Positions 8,303 through 14,988 of a stretch of DNA of 38,276 nucleotides are shown in pieces. Position numbers and translations under genes: made by a program. The notes under the pieces are model-generated. The model was not told the DNA's origin and did not search any database. It was given only the letters and a program-made list of their open reading frames with translations. The stretch comes from Promethearchaeota archaeon (GTDB lineage: Archaea; Asgardarchaeota; Lokiarchaeia; Sigynarchaeales; SOKP01): NCBI GenBank assembly GCA_019058515.1, contig JAHPYY010000083.1, positions 1 to 38,276 of the forward strand. Reading direction: 5' to 3'. Each line of letters starts with the position of its first letter. Position 1 is the first letter of the stretch.

Positions 8303-8331
8303 GTTTCCGGTTGACATCAATCATCAAACCA
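8303..8331 (-). other. Intron 3 of tRNA-Leu (29 nt, T-loop position 59/60)
   Basis: Geometry is a near-perfect bulge-helix-bulge: outer helix GTGGG/CCCAC (the T stem), 3' bulge AC|T, central helix TTCA/GGAA (three Watson-Crick pairs and one A-G), 5' bulge AA|T, inner helix GGTT/AACC. Removal restores T loop TTCAAAT. Confidence 0.8.
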
Positions 8332-8362
8332 TTTGAACCCACGAAGACCTTTGTCACCGGAT

Positions 8363-8406
8363 TTCTCACCGGTGGTTGTGAATCAACGGAAATAATTAAT
8401 CATGAT
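8363..8406 (-). other. Intron 2 of tRNA-Leu (44 nt, canonical position 37/38)
   Basis: Exon bases CTCA (positions 32-35) pair with TGAG of the intron to give the 4-bp central helix. The 3' bulge is AA|A before the TCC of the anticodon stem and the 5' bulge is AG|A, as expected for the archaeal splicing endonuclease. The inner helix is weak. Confidence 0.78.
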
Positions 8407-8411
8407 CTTGA

Positions 8412-8444
8412 GTTCGTTTTATGGGAGAGCTTTTTCTCATAAAA
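8412..8444 (-). other. Intron 1 of tRNA-Leu (33 nt, position 32/33)
   Basis: Internal hairpin TTTTATG (8438-8444) with CATAAAA (8417-8423). Both junctions can be placed in AC|T bulges, but the central helix of the bulge-helix-bulge is weak here (two G-C pairs and two mismatches), so the exact boundary could shift by one or two bases because AC/ACT is repeated at both ends. Confidence 0.65.
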
Positions 8445-8519
8445 GTCCGGCACCGTTGACCGCTTGGTTATCCCTGCAAGAATTTAGGGTTGATGAGTAC
8501 TAAAAGATGGAATATAATA

Positions 8520-8909
8520 TTAATTTTTGTGAAAAGTATTGTTTTCAGAATTTGCATTAGATTCTTCTGATAGACAATCGTTTAAATATGATATTAGGGG
8601 TTTAGCGATTTCGCTATCTTTTAGCTTTTTATCTAAAAACAATAAAACCAGAGCAGGATTTCTCAATTTATAAGAAACTTTTTCTGCAATTACATTGCTT
8701 AATTTAGAATCGCTGATACTAATGAATTTTTGAGAGAAGCTTCTTGATTCTAATCCATCAATTAAATTCGGCGTCGCTAATGTGATTTCACCTAAACCCA
8801 TTTCTTTCTTATCCGAAATAAGAAGAAGATAACCCTTAATTAATTTAAATAACACGATGTATATCTTAAAATCTCCGAAATCTTTACATTTATCTATAAT
8901 TTTTTTCAT
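8520..8909 (-). CDS. Possible PAC4-like proteasome assembly chaperone homologue
   Basis: A 129-residue soluble protein. It alternates beta strands and helices (KIYIVLFKLIKGYLLLI, then EITLATPNLI, then ISDSKLSNVIAEKVSYKL, NPALVLLFL, and a final helix), with an acidic/Asn-rich tail. The order of a paired beta hairpin, a loop, a helix with AEKVSYKL, and a last strand resembles the small PAC3/PAC4 (PSMG3/PSMG4) proteasome assembly chaperones. The identification is by pattern only and needs profile or structure comparison. A PAC2-type protein, the other half of such chaperone pairs, is encoded at 12663-13472 in the same window. The gene has its own AT-rich upstream region and ends 42 bases before the tRNA-Leu 5' end. 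Confidence 0.4.
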   Translation of the reverse strand: MKKIIDKCKDFGDFKIYIVLFKLIKGYLLLISDKKEMGLGEITLATPNLIDGLESRSFSQKFISISDSKLSNVIAEKVSYKLRNPALVLLFLDKKLKDSEIAKPLISYLNDCLSEESNANSENNTFHKN

Positions 8910-9081
8910 ATTTCGTTTATTTTTATTTCTAAATATCAGTTATCAATCCATCAAGTAAGTTTTGTGAGCATTTCGCACAAATTATTAAGATGGTTTAATT
9001 ATTACATAACTATTGGTAAAATTTAAAGATAAATATTTAAAAAACCTAATAAAATAGGATTAAAATAAATACCTCATTAGA

Positions 9082-9267
9082 ATGACTAAATTATGTTATA
9101 ACTGTGGAGCAGAAATTGATGAAGGAACTATTTTAGATATTTGTCCAAATTGCAAAATATTGCTAAATCCTAATAATTTAAAATGGCGTAGGAGCCTATC
9201 CTTATTGTTTTGCCTTCTCTGTCTTATACCAATATTGACGACACTTGTTGTAGTTTTAATGTCTTAA
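9082..9267 (+). CDS. Small zinc-ribbon membrane protein
   Basis: A 61-residue protein with a zinc ribbon CYNCGAEIDEGTILDICPNC (C-x2-C-x12-C-x2-C, residues 5-24) followed by a basic NLKWRRS segment and one hydrophobic helix (about 38-59) at the very C-terminus. The topology suggests a cytosolic zinc ribbon anchored by a tail helix, like the DUF2116-type gene 0.9 kb upstream but not obviously homologous. The function is unknown. TATA-like sequence (AAATATTTAAAAAAC, about 9031-9045) lies some 35-50 bases before the ATG. Confidence 0.7.
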   Translation: MTKLCYNCGAEIDEGTILDICPNCKILLNPNNLKWRRSLSLLFCLLCLIPILTTLVVVLMS

Positions 9268-9290
9268 AGCCCTAATTAAAAATAATAACA

Positions 9291-9995
9291 TTACTCTCCA
9301 GAAAAGATTACTTCAGAAATCCTTTGCCTTCTCACATCAAAATCGTGGTCTAAATAGACTGTAATACAGTGTTCTTTTTCTTTTTTTTTTGTATAGTGTA
9401 CATAACTTATTGGTACAATTGGTAAGTCAGAATTTATAACAAGTTCTTTTGGAATAGATATAGAAATTACTTCATTACACACTTCACAATTCACTAATAC
9501 AACTTTTTCCGCCTGATCCTCTGAATTTACCAAATTACTCATTACTTTTTCATTGAATTTTAAATCGATTTTTCTTTTCAATTTAGGAGGTTCAGGAACC
9601 GCAGGTGCAGCGAGATTATCAAACTGTTCAGGACTCTGCGTATAAATCATTTCAGGACTCTTTGGAGGCATAATAGGGGGTGTTGGTATATCTAACCTTC
9701 TTTTTTCTTCACTCTCATAACTAGATTTTACAAAATCTGATATAGGAGTTTCTTTAAATTTATTTGTTAAAATCTCAATATCCTTCCTAACATCAATATA
9801 AGTTATCATCACTTGCCCTATAGAAATTATTATAATAATAACGCAGAAAACTAGAAAACTAATACCATCCATGCCTGAAATTACGAATATCATGGTTGAA
9901 ATCAGAAAAACGACCGTCAAAATAAGTAATATTAAGTTAATTAGGGTTAAAAGTGACTTTCTTTTATAATTTTCAATTACATTTGTTAAACTCAT
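9291..9995 (-). CDS. Membrane protein with Pro-rich linker and C-terminal cysteine-pair domain
   Basis: A 234-residue protein of unknown function. Two adjacent hydrophobic segments occupy about 15-39 and 46-68 as a membrane hairpin. A linker of about 70 residues is rich in Pro and Glu (PPIMPPKSPE, AAPAVPEPPKLK). The C-terminal part (about 160-234) has CEVC and then the segments IPKELVI, VPISYVHYTKK, and HCITVYLDHDFDVRRQRISEVI, which look like a compact folded domain with charged ends. Both membrane helices are N-terminal, so the C-terminal domain probably faces the cytosol. It is convergent with the small zinc-ribbon gene, 23 bases away, and shares its membrane-plus-Cys character with both small zinc genes here. 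Confidence 0.65.
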   Translation of the reverse strand: MSLTNVIENYKRKSLLTLINLILLILTVVFLISTMIFVISGMDGISFLVFCVIIIIISIGQVMITYIDVRKDIEILTNKFKETPISDFVKSSYESEEKRRLDIPTPPIMPPKSPEMIYTQSPEQFDNLAAPAVPEPPKLKRKIDLKFNEKVMSNLVNSEDQAEKVVLVNCEVCNEVISISIPKELVINSDLPIVPISYVHYTKKKEKEHCITVYLDHDFDVRRQRISEVIFSGE

Positions 9996-10163
9996 GATAG
10001 AGATGGAATAATAAATCGTGATTTAGTTTCAATATATGATATAATTACTTAAATATAAATTAAACTTCAGATCTGTGTTGTATCCGTCAAAAATTATTTT
10101 CAAAGAAGATTAAGAAAAATTAATTATTACAAAGAATATTGAGGAGATGAATCACAAGATGAA

Positions 10164-10781
10164 TTACACTCCAAAAATTTGCCGTAATTCCGTATAAATT
10201 TTAGCTAATTCAGTTATTATTTGAGTATTATTTTGTTGTATGTAATATTGAATATATCCTGCCAATCCTTCGCTATCTTTTATCCAATCTAAAAACGATT
10301 GAATTTCCCCCTTTAATTGGGGATCTATACTTGGACCCGCGCCACTCGGAGCTACACCCCCCATTGCTGCAGCTTTTTGACCAAACTGGGCACCATCATC
10401 AGCATAGGTCGCAGTTGCGCTCATTGAAGATAGTGCTCGTTGTACATCCATTGCTGCTCCTGGTGCATACCCGTCGGGTTCTAAATAAGTAATTAATTTT
10501 CTTGTATCATCTTTGGCACAAACTATACTACCTTCGCCCTTATAAGAGGTTGCAACCATTCTTTCCGCTTCCATTTGAAGTATGGAGTATTTTACCCCCG
10601 AAACCATTACAAATTGTGCATTTTGCGTAACCCAAGCTGATACTAAACGATCGATATCACTACTTATGTCCCAATTATCCGTTGAATAAATAATGTTCTT
10701 TCCCTCAACCACCGCCGCAGCTATGATATGAGGGTCCATTTGCATTAAATTCATCACAGCTGATTCAGGATCTATTGGCAT
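10164..10781 (-). CDS. Roadblock/longin-like domain protein with Ala/Gly-rich linker
   Basis: A 205-residue protein in two parts. The N-terminal ~100 residues (AAAVVEGKNIIYSTDNWDI, SGVKYSILQMEAERMVATSYKGEGSIVCAKDD) have the strand/helix order of roadblock/LC7 or longin-type GTPase-binding modules. Next is an Ala/Gly/Pro-rich linker (about 115-148, AAAMGGVAPSGAGPS), and then a C-terminal helical region (about 150-205) that could form a coiled coil. Roadblock and longin proteins are numerous in Asgard genomes and are thought to regulate small GTPases such as the one at the window start; that link is inference. Its base composition is less AT-rich than its neighbours. A strong ribosome binding site (GGGAG) and TATA-like box suggest good expression. 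Confidence 0.6.
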   Translation of the reverse strand: MPIDPESAVMNLMQMDPHIIAAAVVEGKNIIYSTDNWDISSDIDRLVSAWVTQNAQFVMVSGVKYSILQMEAERMVATSYKGEGSIVCAKDDTRKLITYLEPDGYAPGAAMDVQRALSSMSATATYADDGAQFGQKAAAMGGVAPSGAGPSIDPQLKGEIQSFLDWIKDSEGLAGYIQYYIQQNNTQIITELAKIYTELRQIFGV

Positions 10782-10860
10782 TTTTTATAACTCCCTTTTA
10801 TCTTAGTTTATGATACTTATATGATAGTATTATTCTATTATAAATATATATAATTTCAAA
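10782..10860 (-). promoter_or_regulatory. Promoter and ribosome binding site of the roadblock-like gene
   Basis: On the minus strand a TATA-like run TTATATATATTTATA lies at 10841-10855, about 60-75 bases before the ATG. A Shine-Dalgarno GGGAG (10791-10795) sits nine bases before the start codon. This is one of the clearest ribosome binding sites in the window, where most genes have none. Confidence 0.6.
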
Positions 10861-11492
10861 TTGAAGTTAAATTGTAGTTACACGCTAATTTTAATCTAAT
10901 ACTTGAATAAAAATATGTTGTAGACACATGATAAATAGGTTTACAATATAAAAATTTATTTTTTTAAAAAATGTTCCTACATAATTACTGTAAATTTCAT
11001 TAATAAAACATGATGTAACAAAAAAAATATCAGATTGGTTAGTTTAAAATACTTATTTTAAGTTTTGTTTTCTTACGAAATAAAAGGATTTAGAATCAGA
11101 GGCAAAATTGGAGAAGTCGAACTTTACTTGCCTCCTGTAATTACTCGTAATTAAGCGTGCCTAGATTCTGCTACTAGTTTATAATTTGAAAAAAAGAACT
11201 TTAATTTTCTAATAATACTATGTTAGACAAAAAAACAATCATTCTAATCTCTCTCTTAGAAACTTTTCTAAGTTCATTATTCATAATTATTTAAATCGTC
11301 GTAAAATAAGAAGATTAAAATATTGGATCTTCCGACAAAAACATTTAGAAGAGCTATTAATCAAAAAAGTTATCTCGAATTTCTCTCTCTCTGAAAATTA
11401 TTAATTGATAAATCTTTAAAACGCAAATATTTAAATGTGCGACATTAATTATAGAAATTAAAGATAAGTTTTTTTAGGGGTCGAGTTAAATT
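10861..11492. other. Intergenic region with a structured candidate RNA
   Basis: A 711-base gap (10782-11492) separates the divergent roadblock-like and TFB genes; the first 79 bases are the promoter listed above. No open frame of note is seen on either strand. It holds the possible structured RNA at 11092-11169 and a perfect 7-bp hairpin CTTAGAA-ACTT-TTCTAAG at 11255-11272. The rest is AT-rich, with a TATA-like stretch (CAAATATTTAAATG, about 11425-11438) that could serve the TFB gene. Confidence 0.6.
11092..11169. ncRNA. Candidate structured RNA (three-way junction), strand uncertain
   Basis: An enclosing stem AGAATC (11092-11097) pairs with GATTCT (11164-11169). Inside are two hairpins: GAGGCAA (11099-11105) with TTGCCTC (11128-11134), carrying an inner AAGT-CGA-ACTT helix; and AATTA-CTCG-TAATT (11139-11152). 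The stretch is more GC-rich than the flanking DNA. Symmetry means either strand could be the RNA. It matches no RNA family I recognise (not tRNA, 5S, SRP or RNase P). Confidence 0.4.
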
Positions 11493-12410
11493 TTGTCTCA
11501 AAATGTAACAAATATATGCCCAGAATGTGGAAAAACTACTTTAATATCTGATAACTCTCGAGGGGAAATTACTTGTAATCAATGCGGTCTAGTGGTATCT
11601 CAAAAAACTATAGACTCTGGACCGGAATGGCGAGCGTTTTCTTCAGAAGAAGCAAATAGAAAAGTAAGAGTTGGGGCACCTACTACATTAACCCTTCATG
11701 ATAAGGGATTAAGCACTATGATTGGTTGGAAAAATAAAGACGCATTTGGCAAGTCAATAACCCCAAAAATGAAAGCTGAAGTTTATAGGTTAAGAAAATG
11801 GCATGTTAGAACAAGAACTAATAAATCTATTGATAGAAACCTTGTGTCTGCTATGAATGAGTTAGATCGACTGTCGTCTCAATTAACGCTATCAAAGGAA
11901 ATCAAGGAGTCTTCAGCACATATCTACAGAAAGATGGCTTATAAAAACTTAATACGAGGTAGATCTATAGAGGCGATGCTGATTGCATCGATATATCTTT
12001 CCTGTCGAATAAATAATGTTCCTAAAACTATTGATGATTTCTTAGAATATTCACTTGTAGACAAAAAGAAAATTGCCCGGTGCTATAGACTAATCTTAAA
12101 TGAACTAAAAATTAATATTGAGGTTTCTTCACCAGTAAATTTCATACCTAGATTCTGCGCTGAATTAAACTTATCTGGAAAAACTCAAAATAGAGCCGCA
12201 GAACTATTGAACTTAGCTAAGAAATACAGAATAACTGCTGGGAAAGCTCCAACGGGTTTGGCAGGAGCCGCCTTATATGTTGCTGCTATTCAAGAAGGAG
12301 AAAGAAGAACTCAGAAAGAAATTTCAGAAGCAGTAGGAGTTACTGAAGCGACAATTAGAAATAGGTATAAGGAGCTTATAAATCATTTAAGATACGAAAC
12401 TAGTATTTAA
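11493..12410 (+). CDS. tfb: Transcription initiation factor IIB (TFB)
   Basis: Bridges TBP-bound promoter DNA and RNA polymerase at transcription start. The 305-residue protein has the N-terminal zinc ribbon C9-x2-C12-x15-C28-x2-C31, the B-reader segment GPEWRAFSSEEANRKVRVG, and two cyclin-like repeats (about 105-200 and 205-300). The last contains the recognition helix pattern TQKEISEAVGVTEATIRNRYKEL used for BRE binding. The start is TTG at 11493-11495; an ATG-based start would remove part of the zinc ribbon. The 82-base run AAAACGCAAATATTTAAATG upstream carries a BRE/TATA-like element. The RpoP gene converges 15 bases beyond its stop. Confidence 0.95.
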   Translation: MSQNVTNICPECGKTTLISDNSRGEITCNQCGLVVSQKTIDSGPEWRAFSSEEANRKVRVGAPTTLTLHDKGLSTMIGWKNKDAFGKSITPKMKAEVYRLRKWHVRTRTNKSIDRNLVSAMNELDRLSSQLTLSKEIKESSAHIYRKMAYKNLIRGRSIEAMLIASIYLSCRINNVPKTIDDFLEYSLVDKKKIARCYRLILNELKINIEVSSPVNFIPRFCAELNLSGKTQNRAAELLNLAKKYRITAGKAPTGLAGAALYVAAIQEGERRTQKEISEAVGVTEATIRNRYKELINHLRYETSI

Positions 12411-12424
12411 TTCTGATTCGAATC

Positions 12425-12574
12425 CTATTTTATTTTAATACGTTTTATTACATCAGGTCGCTTTTTGTATAAGATTCGAAATCCACAATAACTACATTTT
12501 ATACCTGGAAGTGCGCTTAACTCTTTTTTGCTTACTTCTTTTCCACAACTTTTTCTAGCACACACATAACTCAT
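12425..12574 (-). CDS. rpoP: RNA polymerase subunit P (Rpo12)
   Basis: A 49-residue zinc-binding subunit of archaeal RNA polymerase (Rpo12, equivalent to Rpb12), involved in TFB and TFIIF-type interactions. The translation starts MSYVCARKSCGKEV and continues with CSYCGFRILYKKRPDVIKR, which is the typical RpoP pattern C-x-n-C ... C-x2-C-G-x-R-I-L-Y-K-x-R-P. The protein is close to the family's usual length. The first Cys pair has C5-x4-C10 rather than the common C-x2-C, because of a two-residue insertion (KS). It lies convergent to TFB. Confidence 0.93.
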   Translation of the reverse strand: MSYVCARKSCGKEVSKKELSALPGIKCSYCGFRILYKKRPDVIKRIKIK

Positions 12575-12662
12575 ATAAACTACTAATTAAGCATCCTTAA
12601 TATCTTTTTGGCTAAGAATTCAAAATCAATATATAATAAAGGATAAATTTATTCAAAAAAAA

Positions 12663-13472
12663 TTAAATATAAAGAGACTTCCTCTTTTCGTCTGCATCGA
12701 TTAATTGGAGCGAGTCTAAATCCTTTTCAATTTTTTCTTTTTTGATTCGCAGATTATTAGTCATATCATCTAAATTCTCCAATGAATACTTACTTTTTAA
12801 TGGAATCGAGAAGCTTTTATTAAGCATTTCTAATAAAACTATGGATGCTTTTAGATCCGTTATATCTTCGTTAATAATAGCGACATTATCTGTCTCAGCG
12901 AGAAAGACCAATCCCTCTATTCCAAATCTTGCCTTTGCCAAAGTGGGAATCAATCCGTTAGCTCCAATTATAACTCCTTTTGGGATTCTCTCAAAATTAT
13001 TTGTATTTATAAAATCTGAAATTAATTTGCGATCTGTTGAACTTACAAATATTTTAGGATAGTTCACATTTAAATTTCGACTATTGATTGGATAAGCGCC
13101 TAAAGCTAAGATCAATTGTATCCCACATTGATGGATTATCTCTGTCAGAAAATTTGAGATGCGGTATATCCCTTTTGGAGTTAAACTTTGTGCATCAGCA
13201 GTTATTAAAACAATATCTCTGGAATATTTAGGATCTTTCCATATTAAAACTTCAGCTTTAGGTGCCGATAAAAGACTATCATCTACAATAGCTCCTGCGG
13301 GATAATCGTCAAATATTATGTCGATATAGCTTTTAGCATCTAATTGTCCAATTAATGAATCAAGTGCAAATTTTCCCACATCTGCTATTCCTGGACAGCC
13401 AATAATCGCTATAGGATTAACTAAATCCCCTTTAATAAGATCAAAATGTTTAATTACCTTTATTCCATCCAT
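12663..13472 (-). CDS. PAC2-family proteasome assembly chaperone-like protein
   Basis: A 269-residue protein of the archaeal PAC2 family, whose members resemble eukaryotic proteasome assembly chaperones (PAC1-PAC2) and archaeal PbaA/PbaB. The core reads AIIGCPGIADVGKFALDSLIGQLDA at the N-terminus, then DYPAGAIVDDSL, and later KGVIIGANGLIPTLAKARFGIEGLVFLAET, all typical of the family. A charged C-terminal helix (about 235-262) follows. The minus-strand ribosome binding site GAGGT is seven bases before the ATG. RpoP starts 88 bases downstream on the same strand. A possible small partner is encoded at 8520-8909. Confidence 0.85.
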   Translation of the reverse strand: MDGIKVIKHFDLIKGDLVNPIAIIGCPGIADVGKFALDSLIGQLDAKSYIDIIFDDYPAGAIVDDSLLSAPKAEVLIWKDPKYSRDIVLITADAQSLTPKGIYRISNFLTEIIHQCGIQLILALGAYPINSRNLNVNYPKIFVSSTDRKLISDFINTNNFERIPKGVIIGANGLIPTLAKARFGIEGLVFLAETDNVAIINEDITDLKASIVLLEMLNKSFSIPLKSKYSLENLDDMTNNLRIKKEKIEKDLDSLQLIDADEKRKSLYI

Positions 13473-13715
13473 TATAAAACCTCTATTAAATAGATATTAA
13501 AAATCCTCAACTATTCTTAGTATTTCACATCGACTTAGGATAATATTTTAGAGTTTACTCTCTTTAAAAAAAAGGAATAATATGCAGATAGACTGGTTAT
13601 TTACTATAATAATGATATTTTTAGATAGAGAATTATAAGAAAAACTAAGATACAGAATAATTTTAAAGAATCATTATAATATAGTTAATAATTATTGAAG
13701 TTAGTAATTGGGTAA

Positions 13716-14330
13716 ATGTCCAGATTAACCTATTCATGTATTCGGTGTGGATCTTGCTGTAGTAATGTCAATAATGGAGAATATTCTAAAAGAATCCCTC
13801 TTTACCCAAACGAAGTCGATCTATTAATAGATTTCATCGAAAAGGAGAAATCAACGGAATTAGCAAATAAATTTAAAGTAATTGAAGATTTAGTCTTTCC
13901 CGATTTTAAAAATAAGAAAATTCTAGTAGTAACGTATAAATTTTTATTATCTAATTTGAAAACTTGCCCGTTTTATTCCAACCAATTTGGATGTAAAGTT
14001 CAAGAATTCAAACCATTAGCGTGCCTAGCATTTCCCCTCGCAATCAAGAATATCGATGCGTTTAATATTCAAATCTCTATCGATCCCGAGTGTCTTTTTG
14101 TGAAGAACAACTACGATGTCTTAGCAAATTCTGATGTAAGTCGTTTGAAGTCAATTTTTGGGAAACAATATTTATATGCAGAAGAATTTCTTGATAAAAA
14201 CAAGAGAATTATTCTTTACTTAAAAAAATTAGAACAAGAGCAAGCAATATCAATTCCAAAAAAAATCACGCACGAACAATTAGATTTAGCGTTGAAGAAT
14301 TGGGAGAGAATGGAAATTAGAATTGAATAA
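13716..14330 (+). CDS. YkgJ-type cysteine-cluster (metal-chelating) protein
   Basis: A 204-residue protein with the putative zinc/iron-chelating YkgJ cluster: CIRCGSCCS (C8, C11, C14, C15) near the N-terminus, then CPFYSNQFGCKVQEFKPLACLAFPL and a later DPEC. The family Cys pattern C-x2-C-x2-CC...C-x8-C-x8-C is present. No biochemical role is established for most family members. Its stop overlaps a possible start of the ThiI-like gene by 8 bases, which suggests co-transcription with a tRNA-modification enzyme. It could be involved in iron-sulfur or sulfur-transfer chemistry, but this is inferred from position. Confidence 0.82.
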   Translation: MSRLTYSCIRCGSCCSNVNNGEYSKRIPLYPNEVDLLIDFIEKEKSTELANKFKVIEDLVFPDFKNKKILVVTYKFLLSNLKTCPFYSNQFGCKVQEFKPLACLAFPLAIKNIDAFNIQISIDPECLFVKNNYDVLANSDVSRLKSIFGKQYLYAEEFLDKNKRIILYLKKLEQEQAISIPKKITHEQLDLALKNWERMEIRIE

Positions 14331-14346
14331 TAAAGGGAAATCTCTA

Positions 14347-14988
14347 ATGACAATCAAACAATCCTTTGTTTCGCTTCTTTCAGGCGGATTAGATAGTCCA
14401 GTTGCTTGTGCTTTGATGGTGAAATTGGGTTTTATCCCTATATTTCTTACCTTCTCAACATCACGTAAAAATTCTTTAATCTTCAAACGCAAAATAACTG
14501 CGATCATTAAGAAAATATGCATAAACTACGAAAAATCAACCCAACTTTACTATGTAGAATTTGATCAATTCTTAGGGTATGTTTCTTCAGTTTGCCAAAG
14601 AAAATTAACCTGTTTAATGTGTAAACGAACTATGATAAGAATCGCCAAGGAAATTGGAAAAATTGAAAATACAAGATATATTGTAACTGGTGATATTTTG
14701 GGAGAGCAAGCCAGTCAAACTTTAGATAATCTATTTAGTTATAACTCTCTGATAGACGATTTCGTGTTGATAAGACCATTAATTGGGTTCAACAAAGACG
14801 AAGTTGTTAAACTCAATAAAAACTTCGGTTTATATCAGCTTTGTTCTCAAAAAATTGGGGAGTGTAGATTCAATCCTCAATATCCTGAAACCCACGCTAG
14901 GATGGATGAAATTCGAATTGCTAGTTCAATTATTCGCGATTACAATTTAAAAGCGCTCCTAAATGAAGCAGAAATTATTAGGGTGTGA
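14347..14988 (+). CDS. ThiI-like PP-loop sulfurtransferase without THUMP domain
   Basis: An adenine-nucleotide alpha-hydrolase (PP-loop) enzyme related to ThiI, which adenylates U8 of tRNA and receives sulfur to form 4-thiouridine. The ATP motif is LLSGGLDSPVA and the second family signature is CLMCKRTMIRIA, followed by a later HA-R motif (YPETHARMDEIR). At about 213 residues it has only the catalytic core; the N-terminal ferredoxin-like and THUMP domains of bacterial ThiI are absent. I chose the ATG at 14347 because AGGGAAA precedes it; a TTG at 14323 overlapping the previous stop is the alternative. The tRNA target, if any, would need a separate binding partner. Confidence 0.8.
   Translation: MTIKQSFVSLLSGGLDSPVACALMVKLGFIPIFLTFSTSRKNSLIFKRKITAIIKKICINYEKSTQLYYVEFDQFLGYVSSVCQRKLTCLMCKRTMIRIAKEIGKIENTRYIVTGDILGEQASQTLDNLFSYNSLIDDFVLIRPLIGFNKDEVVKLNKNFGLYQLCSQKIGECRFNPQYPETHARMDEIRIASSIIRDYNLKALLNEAEIIRV

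Larger units (their letters stand above)
8289..8477 (-). tRNA. tRNA-Leu(CAA) interrupted by three introns
   Basis: Read on the minus strand, an acceptor stem GCAGGGA (8471-8477) pairs with TCCCTGC (8290-8296), followed by discriminator A73 (8289); CCA is not encoded. Exons: 8445-8477 (to position 32), 8407-8411 (TCAAG, positions 33-37, anticodon CAA at 8408-8410), 8332-8362 (38 to 59) and 8289-8302 (60 to 73). The joined molecule is 83 nt with anticodon arm CCGGA-CTCAAGA-TCCGG, a 14-nt variable arm (GAC-AAAG-GTC stem) and T arm GTGGG-TTCAAAT-CCCAC. Type II form, A73 and the anticodon arm all point to leucine. Intron positions correspond to 32/33, 37/38 and 59/60. Alternative single-intron readings of the anticodon loop (UGA, UUU, UUA) are discussed under rejected items. 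Confidence 0.82.

Noticed and set aside
8289..8477. One-intron readings of the minus-strand tRNA at 8289-8477 giving anticodon UGA (Ser), UUU (Lys) or UUA (a TAA suppressor, tempting because of the TAA-split gene).
   Set aside because: A73, the 14-nt variable arm and T-arm region fit leucine; Ser needs G73 and Lys has a short variable loop. The three-intron model restores a standard Leu anticodon loop and uses a proper bulge-helix-bulge at 37/38, while the one-intron models leave junctions without such structure.
11092..11169. The 11092-11169 element as a tRNA or split tRNA half (a TTCGAC stretch is present on the minus strand).
   Set aside because: There is no 5-bp T stem around TTCGAC and no acceptor/D-arm arrangement.
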